A stretch of 64,000 nt of DNA from the NCBI RefSeq assembly GCF_030445035.2, contig NC_080673.1:38932365-38996364 (forward strand), given 5' to 3'. This DNA comes from Dasypus novemcinctus (taxonomy: Eukaryota > Chordata > Mammalia > Cingulata > Dasypodidae). The position numbers were made by a program, and so were the translations under genes. This document shows, piece after piece, positions 12,196 to 23,072 of the stretch (position 1 is its first letter; each line of letters starts with the position of its first letter). The notes below the pieces were generated by a model. The model worked only from the letters and a program-made list of their open reading frames with translations, was not told the origin of the DNA and ran no database searches.

Positions 12196-12400
12196 ACAAG
12201 GACCTCCTGTGCCCCTCTGACAGCCCTCATCACATGGCATGTGTATTCTCCTGTACCAAACTGTGAACTCCTAAAAGGGGTTCATCTTTGATTCTCCTCA
12301 TGCCCAGCTGAGTACCTGCTCATAATATTGGTGGAATGAATGCCTGGATGACTGGACGAATCTAATAGGCATTGAGCACCTACTTTGTCCTGTGTCCTGG
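12196..12400 (+). repeat. L2 LINE 3' end followed by an L2/MIR-like piece
   Basis: Landmarks in order are 'ctgtgaactcctaaaagggg', 'ttcatctttgattctcctca', 'tggaatgaatgcctgg' and 'attgagcacctactttgtcc'. The first three follow the L2 3' end and the last is the motif shared by L2 and MIR-class repeats. Confidence 0.6.
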
Positions 12401-13360
12401 AATTTCCACTTGAGGTTGATATGCTGGATCCAGAGGTCTAAGGAACCTATTTCTAGAGTCATGGCCTGAACCAAATAGACTTTTAAAACCCTCAAAACTT
12501 AAGCTCTGAAAGCTCTAAACCCATAAATTATTTTGCATTTCTCTTCCTTTGAAAATTCAGTGTTTAGATGTATTTTAAATATAGATAATCATCACCTTGC
12601 AAATAACAACAGGTTCACAAGAGTTCCAAAGGAGCTGATCACTCACAAAATGATCCCTTGTCTCTAACCAGGGTGAACTCTTGGAAGAGAAATCAACAAG
12701 CACATCTTCCAAGCATTAGGATATGTGCTTGGGAGTGGTCCATCGTACATTGTAGAAGCCAGAGGCATGATAAACTGCTGCCAAAAAGGTCTTGGGACAG
12801 TCCAGAAAGTGGCTAGGAAGCTGGCTTGACTTGAAATGAGGTTGGCACCGGGTGGGTTTGCATACTCCATTCCTGGCCCGCAGTTGCTGACATGCCTCTT
12901 TGATTCACTTCATGGAAAGAAACCCTAAAAGAGGCCCTTCTCTGCCTGGCCTGGAACTATATGGCTCAGACTAAACATATTAAATTCATTATAGCAAATT
13001 GGTCTTTGGCCTCTGGTGGCTGCAGGGCTATAGGAAGGACAAAAAATCCTGCTGCTGTCAGGCTATTAGAAATCTGCTGCTGGAGGTAGGGATGGATTTT
13101 ATGCATACAAAAGTGGGAGTCATTATCCAATTAAAACAGATCACTTTAATGGCTCAGAGGATGATATAATGTGGCCCTAGTAGGTACCCAAAAAGGGCTT
13201 TTAGAAGCTTGAACAAGAACTATGAGAAAGCATTCCTGGGTTTCCAGTGCTAAATAAGCTCAAGGTTTGGAGGCCTCAGGCACAGGCCAGTATTAACAAG
13301 GATTCTTTACCTCACCTCTCTGTTTCAAAGAGGATGATTAGATGTATCACGAGGCAAAGT
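12401..13360. other. Unassigned intergenic sequence
   Basis: No recognised element. Open frames at 12664-12870 and 12298-12495 (minus) have no family character. Confidence 0.5.
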
Positions 13361-13425
13361 CAATTTGTTGATCACCTACTATGTGCCAGGCAGGTGTCCT
13401 GAGAAGCACTGGGCAAATGTGTCTG
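13361..13425 (+). repeat. MIR/L2-like fragment
   Basis: It contains 'gatcacctactatgtgccag' followed by 'gaagcactgggcaaatg', a near-consensus ancient repeat motif. Confidence 0.55.
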
Positions 13426-13534
13426 AAAGGTGCACCAAGCGTTTTCAAACAGGTTATATAAATCAGAATTCCATCCAAATGTAGCCTGTACATAGGAAAT
13501 TCTATGGAACATAAGATTTTAGGCAAAGCGCGGT

Positions 13535-13660
13535 CCTCCATAACTGTAAAGGTGATTGAACATTAGAACAGGCTGCCACTGAGGTTTTTGAAACCTTACA
13601 TGAGGACATTTGTTTGGCAAGTCCTCTTGAATAATTTGTGTCTAGAATTGGGAGTCCTTC
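13535..13660 (+). repeat. L3/CR1 LINE fragment
   Basis: The phrase 'gaacattagaacaggctgcc' followed by a region resembling 'gaggtttttgaaaccttaca' is the characteristic 3' part of mammalian L3/CR1 elements. Old, short and non-coding. Confidence 0.55.
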
Positions 13661-13966
13661 ATGAAGATTCCTGAAGTTCTGACTCAATCTGTTTAAGAAG
13701 TAAAATTCAGCAGAAGTTTCAGTGCTTTAATTGGAGCTTTCATGAGATTATGGATAAGGCACAATTTCAGGTCAAGTATTTCACCTGGAATGGGAGATGA
13801 GTAAGTCCCAGAATGTTTCTCTGGGACTGCAAGGGGCTGCTGCTTGGGCTTGGAACACAATTTTTCTTCAAGTACTCACTTCATCCATAATTTCCCTCTT
13901 TAAAAAGAAATTTTGAATTGGCGTAAGCCAATTAAATTAAATTAATTTCCGGTTAACAAAAATATT

Positions 13967-14213
13967 AGGAAGCAGATGTGGCTCAAAGTGGTTGCGCACC
14001 TGCTTCCCACATGGGAGGTCCTGGGTTCGGTTCCCAGTGCTTCCTAAAAACAAAAACACAAACAACCAGCAAACAAATGAAAAAACCAACTCAGGGGACC
14101 CAAAGTGGCTCAGTGTTTCAGCACTAGCTTCCCACATATGAGTTCCTGGGTTCTATCCCAGACCCATTTCCTGAGGAAAAAAAAAAAATATATATATATA
14201 TATATTTATATGT
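13967..14213 (+). mobile_element. Short two-headed tRNA-derived SINE (DAS type)
   Basis: The first head starts 'aggaagcagatgtggctcaa', includes 'cccacatgggaggtcc' and a B-box-like 'gggttcggttcc' near 14023-14034. An A-rich linker follows, then a second diverged head from about 14094 ('acccaaagtggctcag' ... 'gagttcctgggttc'), and finally a poly-A and (TA)n tail. Same organisation as the copy at 9843-10214. Confidence 0.8.
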
Positions 14214-14523
14214 AGTAGAAATACAAATTCAGGAACAAATAAAAAGGGAGCTTACACACATACCATTTCAAAAGGTTAAGCCAAAATTTTGCTTATGAAC
14301 TTCCTTGCCACCAAAGCAAAAAGGGCAATTTAATAGGTTACTCTCATTATTGAAAAGGTAGATTCAAACCAGTTTCTTAAGGAAGAAAAAAATATCATAT
14401 AGATTTCAAAAGAAATTTCTCACCTGTGTCTTTGCCCAGAAAGCATTAAGCAATGTAATGAACAATTTGCAGATTTTTTTTTTATGTAACAACTTCAAAT
14501 GTGAATTTCAACTGTTCTTTCTT

Positions 14524-14899
14524 TTTTTTTTTTTTTTTAAAGATTTATTTATTTATTTAATTTCCCCCCCTCCCCTGGTTGTCTGTTCTTGGTGTCTATT
14601 TGCTGCGTCTTGTTTCTTTGTCCGCTTCTGTTGTCGTCAGCGGCACGGGAAGTGTGGGCGGCGCCATTCCTGGGCAGGCTGCTCTTTCTTTTCACGCTGG
14701 GCGGCTCTCCTCACGGGCGCACTCCTTGTGCGTGGGGCTCCCCCACGCGGGGGACACCCTTGCGTGGCACGGCACTCCTTGCGTGCATCAGCGCTGCACA
14801 TGGCCAGCTCCACACGGGTCAAGGAGGCCCGGGGTTTGAACTGCGGACCTCCCATATGGTAGACGGACGCCCTAACCACTGGGCCAAAGTCCGTTTCCC
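14524..14899 (-). mobile_element. Long DAS SINE, antisense, 16-bp TSD
   Basis: The SINE is flanked by TCAACTGTTCTTTCTT at 14508-14523 and 14900-14915, a perfect target duplication that fixes both ends. On the minus strand it starts 'gggaaacggactttggccca', carries the tRNA-like head with B-box 'cagttcaaacccc', then a GC-rich body ('gcaaggagtgc' units, 'gcccaggaatggcgccgcc', 'gacgacaacagaagcggaca') and a T-run (poly-A on the sense strand). The tail resembles an L1-primed insertion. Long open frames on both strands (for example 14458-14862) come from the GC-rich body and are not genes. Confidence 0.9.
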
Positions 14900-14915
14900 T
14901 CAACTGTTCTTTCTT

Positions 14916-16173
14916 GTAGCCACTTTTGCTGAAAGCTAGAAGAATACTATTAAAATACAATTTGGAATGGATTAAAGTATACTGCATTCCAATAGTTTAA
15001 TTTGAGCCAAGGTTAGAATTAGGGAAGTAAATGGATCCTTAGAAAAGTAAATAGACAATTTACTCCTTCATTGTAGAGAGCTCAAACTTTTTCTTTCTTC
15101 CCACAGCGCTGATGGTTCCATCAGTGACACCTCCTATAATACATGATTATTTTTAAATAGGTGGGGCAAAGGGTGACCATATATTCTGAAAGACCACACT
15201 CCAAGGGATATGCCTGCCCCCTCCAACTTAAAAATCTCTGGTTCAGATAACCATCCCAACATACGATTTCTCTCTTCTTCTTGTTTGATGGGAACATTGT
15301 AGAATTTTTGAACTTCTCTTGAATGGAGGCCTGAACGCCAAGGGAAATTACATCCCAAAGAGAAAGCCCAATTGCCAGGGAACATTGAAAGTTCCATCCA
15401 GAATTCTTACTACAAGACAGATAGCAGGAGCCTGCAAACAAAGCCAGCAGTTTCCATGTGAAAACTGTTATATCTTTGCTCTGGTGTTTGAAAAAATAAT
15501 CCAGTAGAGTCTCCAAAATCTCTTATTCTAGACAAAGCAGAACTTGAATTGCTCTTAATGTTCTTCAAAGCCTGGAACTCCTGCTGCAGTAATAGAAATA
15601 CCCCAATAATGCTCCTGCAGTACCTGCCTGGGTCATGCCATTTCTACAAAGGAGCAGGTTCCATTCTTCACTATTGTCCTGGGGGCCTGAGCTGTGTAAG
15701 TCAACACTGGGTGATTACTGCCAGATAAGAACTGGAATCATCCTTTCTGCTTACTGAACTATTCACATCCTCCAATTCCAACTTCTATCCAAGCCAAGAG
15801 AGGAGAAGGGGGACGAACAGGCCTTCAGAACATTTTATAGAAGGAACAGGGTGACCTGAAGTCACTTTTACCAGCAGTCAGCTCATTTTCCCTACCTGGA
15901 GCCCATGTATCAGGTAGATGTCAGGTGTCTATTCCTGTTTAATAAACGTTATCCTTGACACTGAATGGGTACTAATTAAAAGAATGACAGATTCCTGTAA
16001 GCCAAGGAATATTAAACAAATAAACTGAGCAAATAAAAGTACTGTAAATGTATGTCTTCATCATTCGCTAGGAAAGCATATGTATTGGGTGAAGTTTTTA
16101 TGAGCTCAGTCTATTCAATTCATTATACAGAAAAATGGGGAGAAAGGAGCAAGCATGGTATGGTAGTATGGTG
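14916..16173. other. Unassigned intergenic sequence
   Basis: No repeat family recognised. The minus-strand open frame of 131 codons at 15121-15516 overlaps a second frame on the same strand and one on the opposite strand. No family features were seen, so it is not called a gene. Confidence 0.5.
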
Positions 16174-16636
16174 GTATGGTGGTTTGTAGCTATGTTCCCC
16201 AGAAAAACATGTTCTTTGACTTAATCCATTCCTGTGGGTGTGAACCCATTGGTAATACCTTTTGATGATGTTACTTCAGTTTAAGTGTGGCCCAGCCCAG
16301 TGAGGATGCATCTTAATCCTATTACTTAATCCTATTACTTTATAAGCAAAATGAAATTCAGACAGAGAGAGAATGCCACAGGAAGCAAGAAGAAGGTCAG
16401 TGGAACTTGGAAGAGAATGGAGAGACCAGGAAAGGCCAGCACATGCATTGCTATGTCACAGTGGTACCAAGGACCAAGGATCACAAGCAGCCAGCCCTAG
16501 AATTCCAGTCACTGGGAAGAAAGCATCACCTTGATTTGGATTTTTCCTTGCCTCAAAACCGTGAGCCAATTAATTCCCATTGTTTAAGCCAAATCATTGC
16601 ATTGTATTTGCTTCAGCAACCAAGGAAACTAAAACA
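16174..16636 (+). mobile_element. MLT1-like (MaLR) solo LTR
   Basis: Landmarks in order: 'ggtggtttgtagctatgt', 'cccagaaaaacatgttcttt', 'taatccattcctgtgggtgt', 'gaacccattggtaat', 'ggatgcatcttaatcctatt', 'gagccaattaattcccat', and the terminal 'aaggaaactaaaaca'. It is the sense-strand counterpart of 6089-6663. The 5' boundary falls in a 'tatggtggtatggtgg' stretch that hides any target duplication. Confidence 0.75.
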
Positions 16637-16909
16637 GGCCGACAGGCCTGACCATAATTTACAAAAAGTTTAGGTCATTAAAACCTCTTTTTGGCCCAAG
16701 AGATCCTGCCGTCTTCCCAAGAATTATTTCTTCCCTCTTTTGCCCTTTATGTTACGAAGCTAAGAACCTAAGTCTCTGATTGTGAAGGATGCAATACTGA
16801 GCAAGCCTGTAAGCACAGAGCTGATTGAATACTAGGTAGAAATGGGCAATGGCAGACGTATTGTACTCACATTATTGTCCTTAACTACCACATCCAGTAA
16901 GCACTAAGT

Positions 16910-17560
16910 TCGGTTGACTCTGCTGCCTAAATATCTCTCGACTTTTTCTATTCTCTCCATTTTACATGGCTCTGATCCCAGTCACTGTCAGTCTCTCCCT
17001 TGGATTACTCCATTGCTTCCTGATTATCCTCCCAGCTTCTTCTCCAAGTCCTTTTCACTTCATACAGCATGCATGATTGGATTCACAAAAAATGAGCGTG
17101 ACAATCACCTGGTTAAAAATCTTTGAAAGCTTTTCATTATACTTTGGGATTAGACACATACACATTCACACAAAACAAACAAACAAAGGAAAAATAAAGC
17201 TGCAGGGTCTGGGAGCCTCATTCCACCCATCCCTCTCTCCTTCTTCCTGTCTTCTCCAGACACACTTGGTCTCCCCAATTTTTCAAACATACCATGCTCT
17301 TTCCTGCTGAGAGGATTAACGCATGATTTTGCTTCTATTTGCCAACTCCCTTTGCCTAAATAACTCATCTCCTAGGTCTCAGATGAAATACTATTTCCTC
17401 CAGGACTCCAGCCTTCTCAGACTCCTGAACATTAGGTCTGTCTTTCTCAGCTCCTGTATCACCCTGTACTTCTCCATCATGACATTCAGAGCACTTTTAA
17501 CTACCTTTTAAATATCTGTCTTCTCTAGTCAATTCAAAGCTCTATTAGAGAAGCAGCAGG
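16910..17560 (+). repeat. L2 LINE, long 3' fragment
   Basis: An extended match in order to the L2 consensus: 'tgattggattcacaaaaaat' region, 'cacctggttaaaaatctttg', 'accatgctctttcctgctga', 'gccaactccctttgcct', 'ctcagatgaaatactatttc', 'caggactccagccttctcag' and 'agtcaattcaaagctctatt'. L2 is an ancient CR1-clade LINE that moved with its own ORF2 product. This copy is too diverged to encode anything. A short CA/AAAC-rich stretch (17160-17200) interrupts it. Confidence 0.75.
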
Positions 17561-17810
17561 ATTCTTTTGTTGAAATTTGTAGCTACAGACTCTAACATAG
17601 TAATATTATGATTTCTGTTTGAAAAATGATTATACTGAGGCTTTGAGAATCAAAGTTATTTCCATAGTGTTTGAACTAATAGATAAAGCTAGTCATCCTA
17701 ATTTTTGTCTTTCTGACTCAAAAAGTATATGCTATTTCTACTATTTCCCCTGCCCCCTTATCTATAACTAATGGATAAAGAAGTAGAAACAATAAATAAG
17801 TATTGAGTAC
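17561..17810. other. Unassigned intergenic sequence
   Basis: No feature recognised. Confidence 0.5.
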
Positions 17811-18272
17811 TGTTGGGGATTGAATCATGTCTACCACAAAAGGCGTGTTCAGCTCCCAACCTCTGGTCTGTGAATGTGAACCCATTTGTGAATAGGACCT
17901 TTGAAGATGTTGTTAAGGCCTGACCAAGTTGAATGAGGCTGGATCTTAATCCAATGTGGCTGAAGTGTTTATGAGCAAAAGAAAATGTACATGGAAAGGA
18001 AGCCAAAGGGAGCAGCAAGAAGCTACAAATCAATGGAACTCAGAAGAGAAAGGGGAAGACTCTGCCATGTCTGTTGCCATGTGACAGAAAAGCCAAGGAT
18101 CAAGGATTGCCAGCAGCTAACTCCAGAATGCCACAATCTTCAGGGAGAAAGTACTGTCTAGCTGACACCTCAATTTTAGACTTCTAGTCTCAAAACCATG
18201 AGCCAATAAATACCCCTTGTTTAAGCCAACATACAGTATGGTGTTTGTTTTAGCAGTCAGAAAAATAAAACA
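17811..18272 (+). mobile_element. Solo LTR, MLT1-like (MaLR), perfect 5-bp TSD
   Basis: A 462-bp TG...CA element flanked by AGTAC at 17806-17810 and 18273-18277. It begins TGTTGGGGATTGAATCATGT. It carries 'gtgaacccatttgtgaatag', 'acctttgaagatgttgtt', 'atcttaatccaatgtggctg' and 'cttctagtctcaaaaccatg', the polyadenylation region 'gccaataaatacccctt', and ends 'agaaaaataaaaca'. It is the best-defined copy of the family also seen at 8730-9155 and 2326-2602. No internal viral genes are attached. Confidence 0.85.
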
Positions 18273-18369
18273 AGTACTTTACTGTGCTCTAAGAGATTTA
18301 CAATATATTTACACATATCACATGTGTTCAAGGAGACTACATTATTTTAATTAATCCTCACTATCCTAT

Positions 18370-18465
18370 GTATTACACTTCTTAATTGCCTCTATGACTA
18401 GATGTAAATTCATTGAGGTCAGCTACCTTGACTTTTACTCTTGTGCATATGCAGGTCATTGTATT
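18370..18465 (+). repeat. L2 LINE fragment
   Basis: 'aattgcctctatgactagat' followed by 'aaattcattgaggtcagcta' matches the diverged L2 'ctagactgtaagctccttga' region. Short and low in similarity. Confidence 0.45.
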
Positions 18466-18924
18466 AGTATTATTATAATAATGTATTTGTATTGGTACCT
18501 AAACACAAGAGAAGAACAGTACATTTAATGAGCATCTACTGACAGCTTAAAGAGTAACAGATTGGAAAACTGCCTATTGGAGGAGAGGGGTTGGGAAGGC
18601 ATGTAGATGCAGGGAGGAGTTGGTCAGGATGACACAGTAAATCATACCTACAGACACATATACACACACATGGTCACCCTACATACCTCAACAGAGCAAT
18701 AGTAGAGAAACTATATGAAGAGAAACCAAAGAGATATATCTATGCTCAGAAACAAGATAGATATCACATGGACCAGAAATGGATCATAAATATAAGGTGG
18801 TGAGTGGAACTGAAGCCACAGGACTGCTGAGCTATGGGTCTGGAAGGAGGGAACCAGTTAGGAAGAGTAGCAGCATTTGACTTCTATGAAATGACTGCAG
18901 TTGAAAGTATTTAATGTGAGGTGA
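18466..18924. other. Unassigned intergenic sequence
   Basis: Short CA-rich stretches near 18650-18670. This may be the 5' part of the following old L1 but was not recognisable. Confidence 0.4.
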
Positions 18925-19880
18925 AGCTAAGAAAAAGAAATTTACACTTGGAAGGTGAATTTACCCAAGATAAAGGTAATTTTATAGAATAGCCTGATGA
19001 AATATTCATAGAAATATGTACAGAACTCAGTGAGATACAGATAAGACATAATGAAAAAAACATAAATTAAATATAAGTAATAAATAGGAAAAAGATCAAA
19101 CAGAAACCTTAAAATTGAAAAGTAATATAGTTGAATAAAATTGCAATAAACTGCACATATGCAAGACAAAATATAGTTGAAGAGTGAATTAAAGAATGGA
19201 AAGATAGTCCTAAGGCAGTCAACCACAGCACAAAAATACTGATCAAAAGCATGAAAGACTAAGGGCTGGAAGGATAATTTCAGAGACATCAATATTCTTC
19301 TAATGGGGGTTCAAGGAAAAGAAAATAAAGGGGAGGATGAAGAAGCAACATTTGAAGAAATATTTATTGAGAATTTTCCAGTAATGAAAACATAAGTCCT
19401 CGGAATAAAAATCCACTCCAAATATCTAGAAGAATAAATAAAATTATTTCACATATAAATACATTATAATAAAACTGTAAAACATCAAGAACAAAGAAAC
19501 CATCTTATAGTAAAATCATGTTATCTACAAAGGAACAATCAAAATGATACATAATTCGTTTGTAATAATATAGGCCAGAAATAAAAAAATAAAATTTTCT
19601 AAATACTATAGGAAAACAGGGGTTAACCTAGACTATTATAATCAGCTGAACTATCATTTAGAGGGAATGATGCCCTCAGACATATAAGAATGAGGAGTTC
19701 ACATTGCCCAGAAAGCAGTTATTGAAGAATATGCTTAAAAAAGAAAAAAGTAAACAGAGAAGGCAGACAAGACTACAGGAAATGCTGAGCAACAAAATTA
19801 ATTAAAATGTCAATAAACTTAATCAACTGTTAACTATAAAAATGAATAAATAAGCATTTGTTGGTACAAAAGGAAAATTA
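18925..19880 (+). mobile_element. Old L1 or HAL1 ORF1 region, decayed
   Basis: 'ctaatgggggttcaaggaaa', 'gaagaagcaacatttgaaga' and 'attgagaattttccagtaat' match the stretch of old L1M/HAL1 ORF1 that encodes the 'GVQEGE...EEIFEEIF.ENFP' type segment. Many stops are present and no intact frame remains. HAL1 (a half-L1 with only ORF1) and ordinary L1M cannot be told apart here because no ORF2 sequence follows. Confidence 0.6.
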
Positions 19881-20896
19881 AAACTTTAAACAGCATTTTC
19901 AAGATGGGGATGTAATTCAATGAGTATTTAAAGAGTGCTAAAATCGTTGTTCGGGAAGAATACTGAATAACTTTAACTTTGTTGGAAAAAATTTTTTTTT
20001 TATGTTTGGAGTTTTCCATTTGTAGTATTTGGTTAAACAAAATACATCTTTTGTAAACAAACCAAGCAAGCACAAGACCAACAAAAAAAGGAATAAAAGC
20101 AAGAAAAGAGCCTCATGTTGCCCCTTATTGAGCATCAGGGTCAGGCCTGCTCCCTTCCTTAAAGGCGGGGCCCTTGGGCATGGGCATGGGTCCTTGATCC
20201 TATGCACCAGAATTGGATATGAACAGAGAAACCAGCTCTGGAATGTTGAAGTGTCTTTGCATATCCCAAGTGCATGGGGACTCCTTTGAAGTGCCACTTG
20301 CACAGGACACACAGATTTGGAGAGGAGTTTCCTCTTTCTTTCTAAGAAATGGCTTACTGTAACTGTCAGTGCCAATGGGTCCTAGGTCCTGCTTGTAACA
20401 ATCAGCAAGGTGGGCCAGGATCTTCTTGCTGATGGTGGTCGGAATGTCATTGTGCAGGGGTAAGGAGCTCCCCGTGGAGAAAATGGTGCAGGAGAGATTG
20501 CAGCCACTTCCTGGGAAGGGTATAATGCAGCAGCCAATTGGTGGCCTCTGTTACTCAGCACGAAAAAGGGCCTTGTTGGATTGATGATAACATGTGCAGA
20601 AAAAGTGCTGTTGTAAACGTGCCCTCCAGTCACAATGGGGAGAAAGCCTTAGCTTCATCCCATTAAGCTTAGCTTTGCCATGCAAGCCCTGGGCGGGTTT
20701 TGCTGCGGAGAGAAGTCTGACCAGGAGGGTAGCTCTGAGGTCTGCTAAGACCATTGATCTGTAAGGGCTAGCCAGGGCACCCCTACCACAGCCAGTCTGG
20801 TGATGCATAATGCGATGATATGATACTTATTTCCCCTCCTTTTGTTTTCCAAAGTTCCAGGAGAAAAGTGACCTACAACTATTTAATAGAAGAGGC

Positions 20897-20912
20897 GGGG
20901 GGGGGGGGGGGT
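20897..20912 (+). repeat. G16 homopolymer
   Basis: Sixteen consecutive G residues follow 'agaagaggc'. It is likely a sequencing- and replication-unstable tract, and its length should be treated as approximate. Confidence 0.9.
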
Positions 20913-21618
20913 CGTTTTCAATTCCCAGTTGATTTGTAAAGGCAATTCCAGAAGGATGGCAAACCCAGGTCCTAGAATATAATGCGCACAACCATCAAAC
21001 AAGAGGGCCCTGCTTCTTGTCACTGTATGACTCAGAGCCTCCAGGCTAGGATTTCTACCCATGCTAGCTGCTCTTAAACTCTGAGAAGCTTATCCCCAGA
21101 GAGGGTAAAGTGGGAAAACTGCCCTTTTGCCTTGTCTTTTGTCTCTGAGCCTTCTAAATCAATGCAATCAAGTGGTAGGAACAAAACGGAGCAAGGGCTG
21201 TTGATAATAAGCCGCCTTAATGCCTGCCCCAATTTGGCTTTAGCCATGCCCTCTTAGCTATCTATCTCACCCATCATGCTAGAATATTTCTTCAACACCT
21301 GCCTGAGAATATTAAAGAGGTTTTCATTATAAATTTCCAAGGATAGCCACAAACAACCCCTAAAATAAGGATAGGGAATGGCAATGAGGGTTGGAGACAG
21401 CATGCTGTACAGCTGCTGGGGCTTTGGAGATGTTTCCCGAGAGACATGGGCTCTACTGTTCTGTCTTCAGAACACAGGACAGGAAAGGGCTAGCGTAGGT
21501 AGAATCTCCAGGTGAGTCTGGAGCATCAGTGACTGATTAACTCCTACAGAACCCAAGTCAAGTCCTCACAGGAAAGCAGAAAATAAGCTAAGACCCACCT
21601 TTCTTTCTCTTCTCTCTT

Positions 21619-22082
21619 TTTTATTTATTTATTTCTTTATTTATTTTTCTCCCCTTCCCCCCCACCCCGGTTGTCTGCTCTCTGTGTCTATTTGCTGTGT
21701 GTTCTTCTTTGTCCGCTTCTGTTGTTGTCAGCAGCACTGGAATCTGTGTTTCTTTTTGTTGCGTCATCTTGCTGCGTCAGCTCTCCGTGTGTATGGTGCC
21801 ATTCCTGGGCAGGCTGCACTTCCTTTCGCGCTGGGCGGCTCTCCTTACGGGGTACACTCCTTGTGCATGGGGCTCCCCTATGCGGGGGACACCCCTGTGT
21901 GGCACACTCCTTGCGCGTGGGGCTCCCCTGCACGGAGACACCCCTGCGTGGCAGGGCACTCCTTGCATGCATCAGCACTACGCATGGGCCAGCTCCACAT
22001 GGGCCAAGGAGGCCCGGGGTTTGAACCGCGGACCTCCCACGTGGTAGGCGGATGCCCTAACCACTGGGCCAAGTCCGCCACC
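21619..22082 (-). mobile_element. Long DAS SINE with extra body units, antisense, 13-bp TSD
   Basis: Flanked by TCTCTTCTCTCTT at 21606-21618 and 22083-22095. The minus strand starts 'ggcggacttggcccagtggt', with B-box 'cggttcaaacccc' and the GC-rich body of the 14524 and 54172 copies. At 464 bp it is longer than those two. It has a second copy of the 'cacactccttgcgcgtgggg' unit (about 21855-21902 and 21903-21951) and an extra segment of about 60 bp around 21735-21800. It lies inside the presumed 3' UTR of the JOSD1 pseudogene and so is younger than that insertion. Open frames of 116-137 codons within it are products of its GC-rich body. Confidence 0.9.
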
Positions 22083-22346
22083 TCTCTTCTCTCTTAAATA
22101 AAGCCAAGGGTCTTGTATTCCTTGCCCTAAGCACACAGAGTTCGTACTTTCCTTCCCCAGGAAAAAAAAAATGCTAGTGATGGTTCTTGTAACAGTTCCC
22201 ACATATGTCCTATTGCATTGTCAAATCTACAGAAGGAACCTAACAAGATGTTTGGGGCAGTAGTAAGGACAGACCCACTGTGTAGGCCATAGCACATCAT
22301 AGAAGACTGAAGGGGTGAGCTGATGGGGAAATTGGGTAGAACTGCA

Positions 22347-22952
22347 TCACACATAAGCCCTCCAACTCTATAGGGCCTCCACCTCTTCCAGTACCACCAG
22401 CAGGCATTCACAGTTCTTTCCTTACAAACGATGTTTAGAAATTTCCTGAGCTCACTCTCACCTCCATTCCATTGGTGCATCTTGAGTTTGGAGTGGAGAT
22501 TGTATGGGCACCTCCCACCTCTAAAAACACAGATCCAGGGCTATCTTTTGAGAGGAAACTTCAGTGGACCTCAGCACAGGCTGAAGGTCAGATTCACGAT
22601 GAAGCCCATGACATTAGTGAAAACAATGACACTGACATACCTGATCTTGTCCCACCAAACAGTGGCATAGCCTTTGGTTTGAAGTGCTGCCATGATGATG
22701 TTGACATCATAGTTCCCATTTCCCAACATGCTCTTCTTGTGGGATGTCACCATGGCATTTGGAAACAACCTCTGGAATCTCTCTGGCACTGTTTCCTAGG
22801 TGAGGCACTGCTGTTCTGGAAGATGTTATTGAGGTCATGGAGGGCACAGGGCTCCCTGTGGTAGATATGAGGGGGTGCTGCCTGGGCAGCTCATCCCTTC
22901 TGAGAAGGAATATAATCTTAGTCTTTCCTGAGGTCCACCTTACTTTCTGGTG
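22347..22952 (-). pseudogene. JOSD1P: JOSD1 (Josephin-domain deubiquitinase 1) retropseudogene, coding remnant
   Basis: JOSD1 is a Josephin-family deubiquitinating enzyme of about 202 residues. Read on the minus strand over three frames, this segment follows it from near the N terminus to the stop: 'QAAPPHIYH', '[15 protein letters not shown]' (the catalytic-Cys region), '[15 protein letters not shown]'-like, '[18 protein letters not shown]', '[11 protein letters not shown]', '[10 protein letters not shown]', 'GKNCE' and a final 'SWR' before the stop at 22347. The span of 606 bp equals the normal CDS within a codon. There are no introns. The copy is disabled: the start ATG is lost, small frameshifts lie near the ends, and there are premature stops, including one replacing a Trp after 'SLC' and one four residues before a conserved 'WICV'. 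No promoter is expected. The gene identity is well supported by residue order, although it was not searched. Confidence 0.85.
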
Positions 22953-23072
22953 TCCATGATTTATGTTCTGTCACAAGAGAAAATATCATATCAAAAAAGG
23001 GGAAAAAATCCACCTCTTCTTTCTTCTCAATAGAAAAATAAATTTTGGGTTCATTTATCTCACTACCACTGT
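22953..23072. other. Short unassigned spacer, possible 5' UTR of the JOSD1 retrocopy
   Basis: Lies between the JOSD1 start region and the next LTR. No specific match was recognised. Confidence 0.35.

Larger units (their letters stand above)
19990..22952 (-). pseudogene. Processed JOSD1 pseudogene, probable full extent with 3' UTR
   Basis: The coding remnant is at 22347-22952. To its left on the plus strand lies about 2.3 kb with no other repeat except the DAS SINE at 21619-22082. It ends near a T10 run at about 19991-20000, which would be the poly-A tail of a minus-strand retrocopy. This would give a retro-transcript with a 3' UTR of roughly 1.9 kb without the SINE. The extent of the 3' UTR is inference: I cannot confirm that 19990-21600 is JOSD1-derived. 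A 9-bp candidate target duplication (GGAAAAAAT near 19984 and near 23003) is weak. Confidence 0.45.

Noticed and set aside
14458..14987. Overlapping open frames of 86-134 codons on both strands
   Set aside because: They are inside the GC-rich body of a DAS SINE with a defined TSD. The same frames recur in the other DAS copies at 21.7 and 54.3 kb.
15121..15516. 131-codon minus-strand open frame
   Set aside because: No family resemblance, overlaps other frames, no sign of exon structure.
19938..20375. 145-codon minus-strand open frame as a possible gene
   Set aside because: Two-thirds lies in a region that looks like pseudogene 3' UTR and it runs into A/T-rich sequence. No domain recognised.
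21671..22097. Cys- and Trp-rich open frames up to 137 codons
   Set aside because: SINE body sequence, as above; not a gene family.
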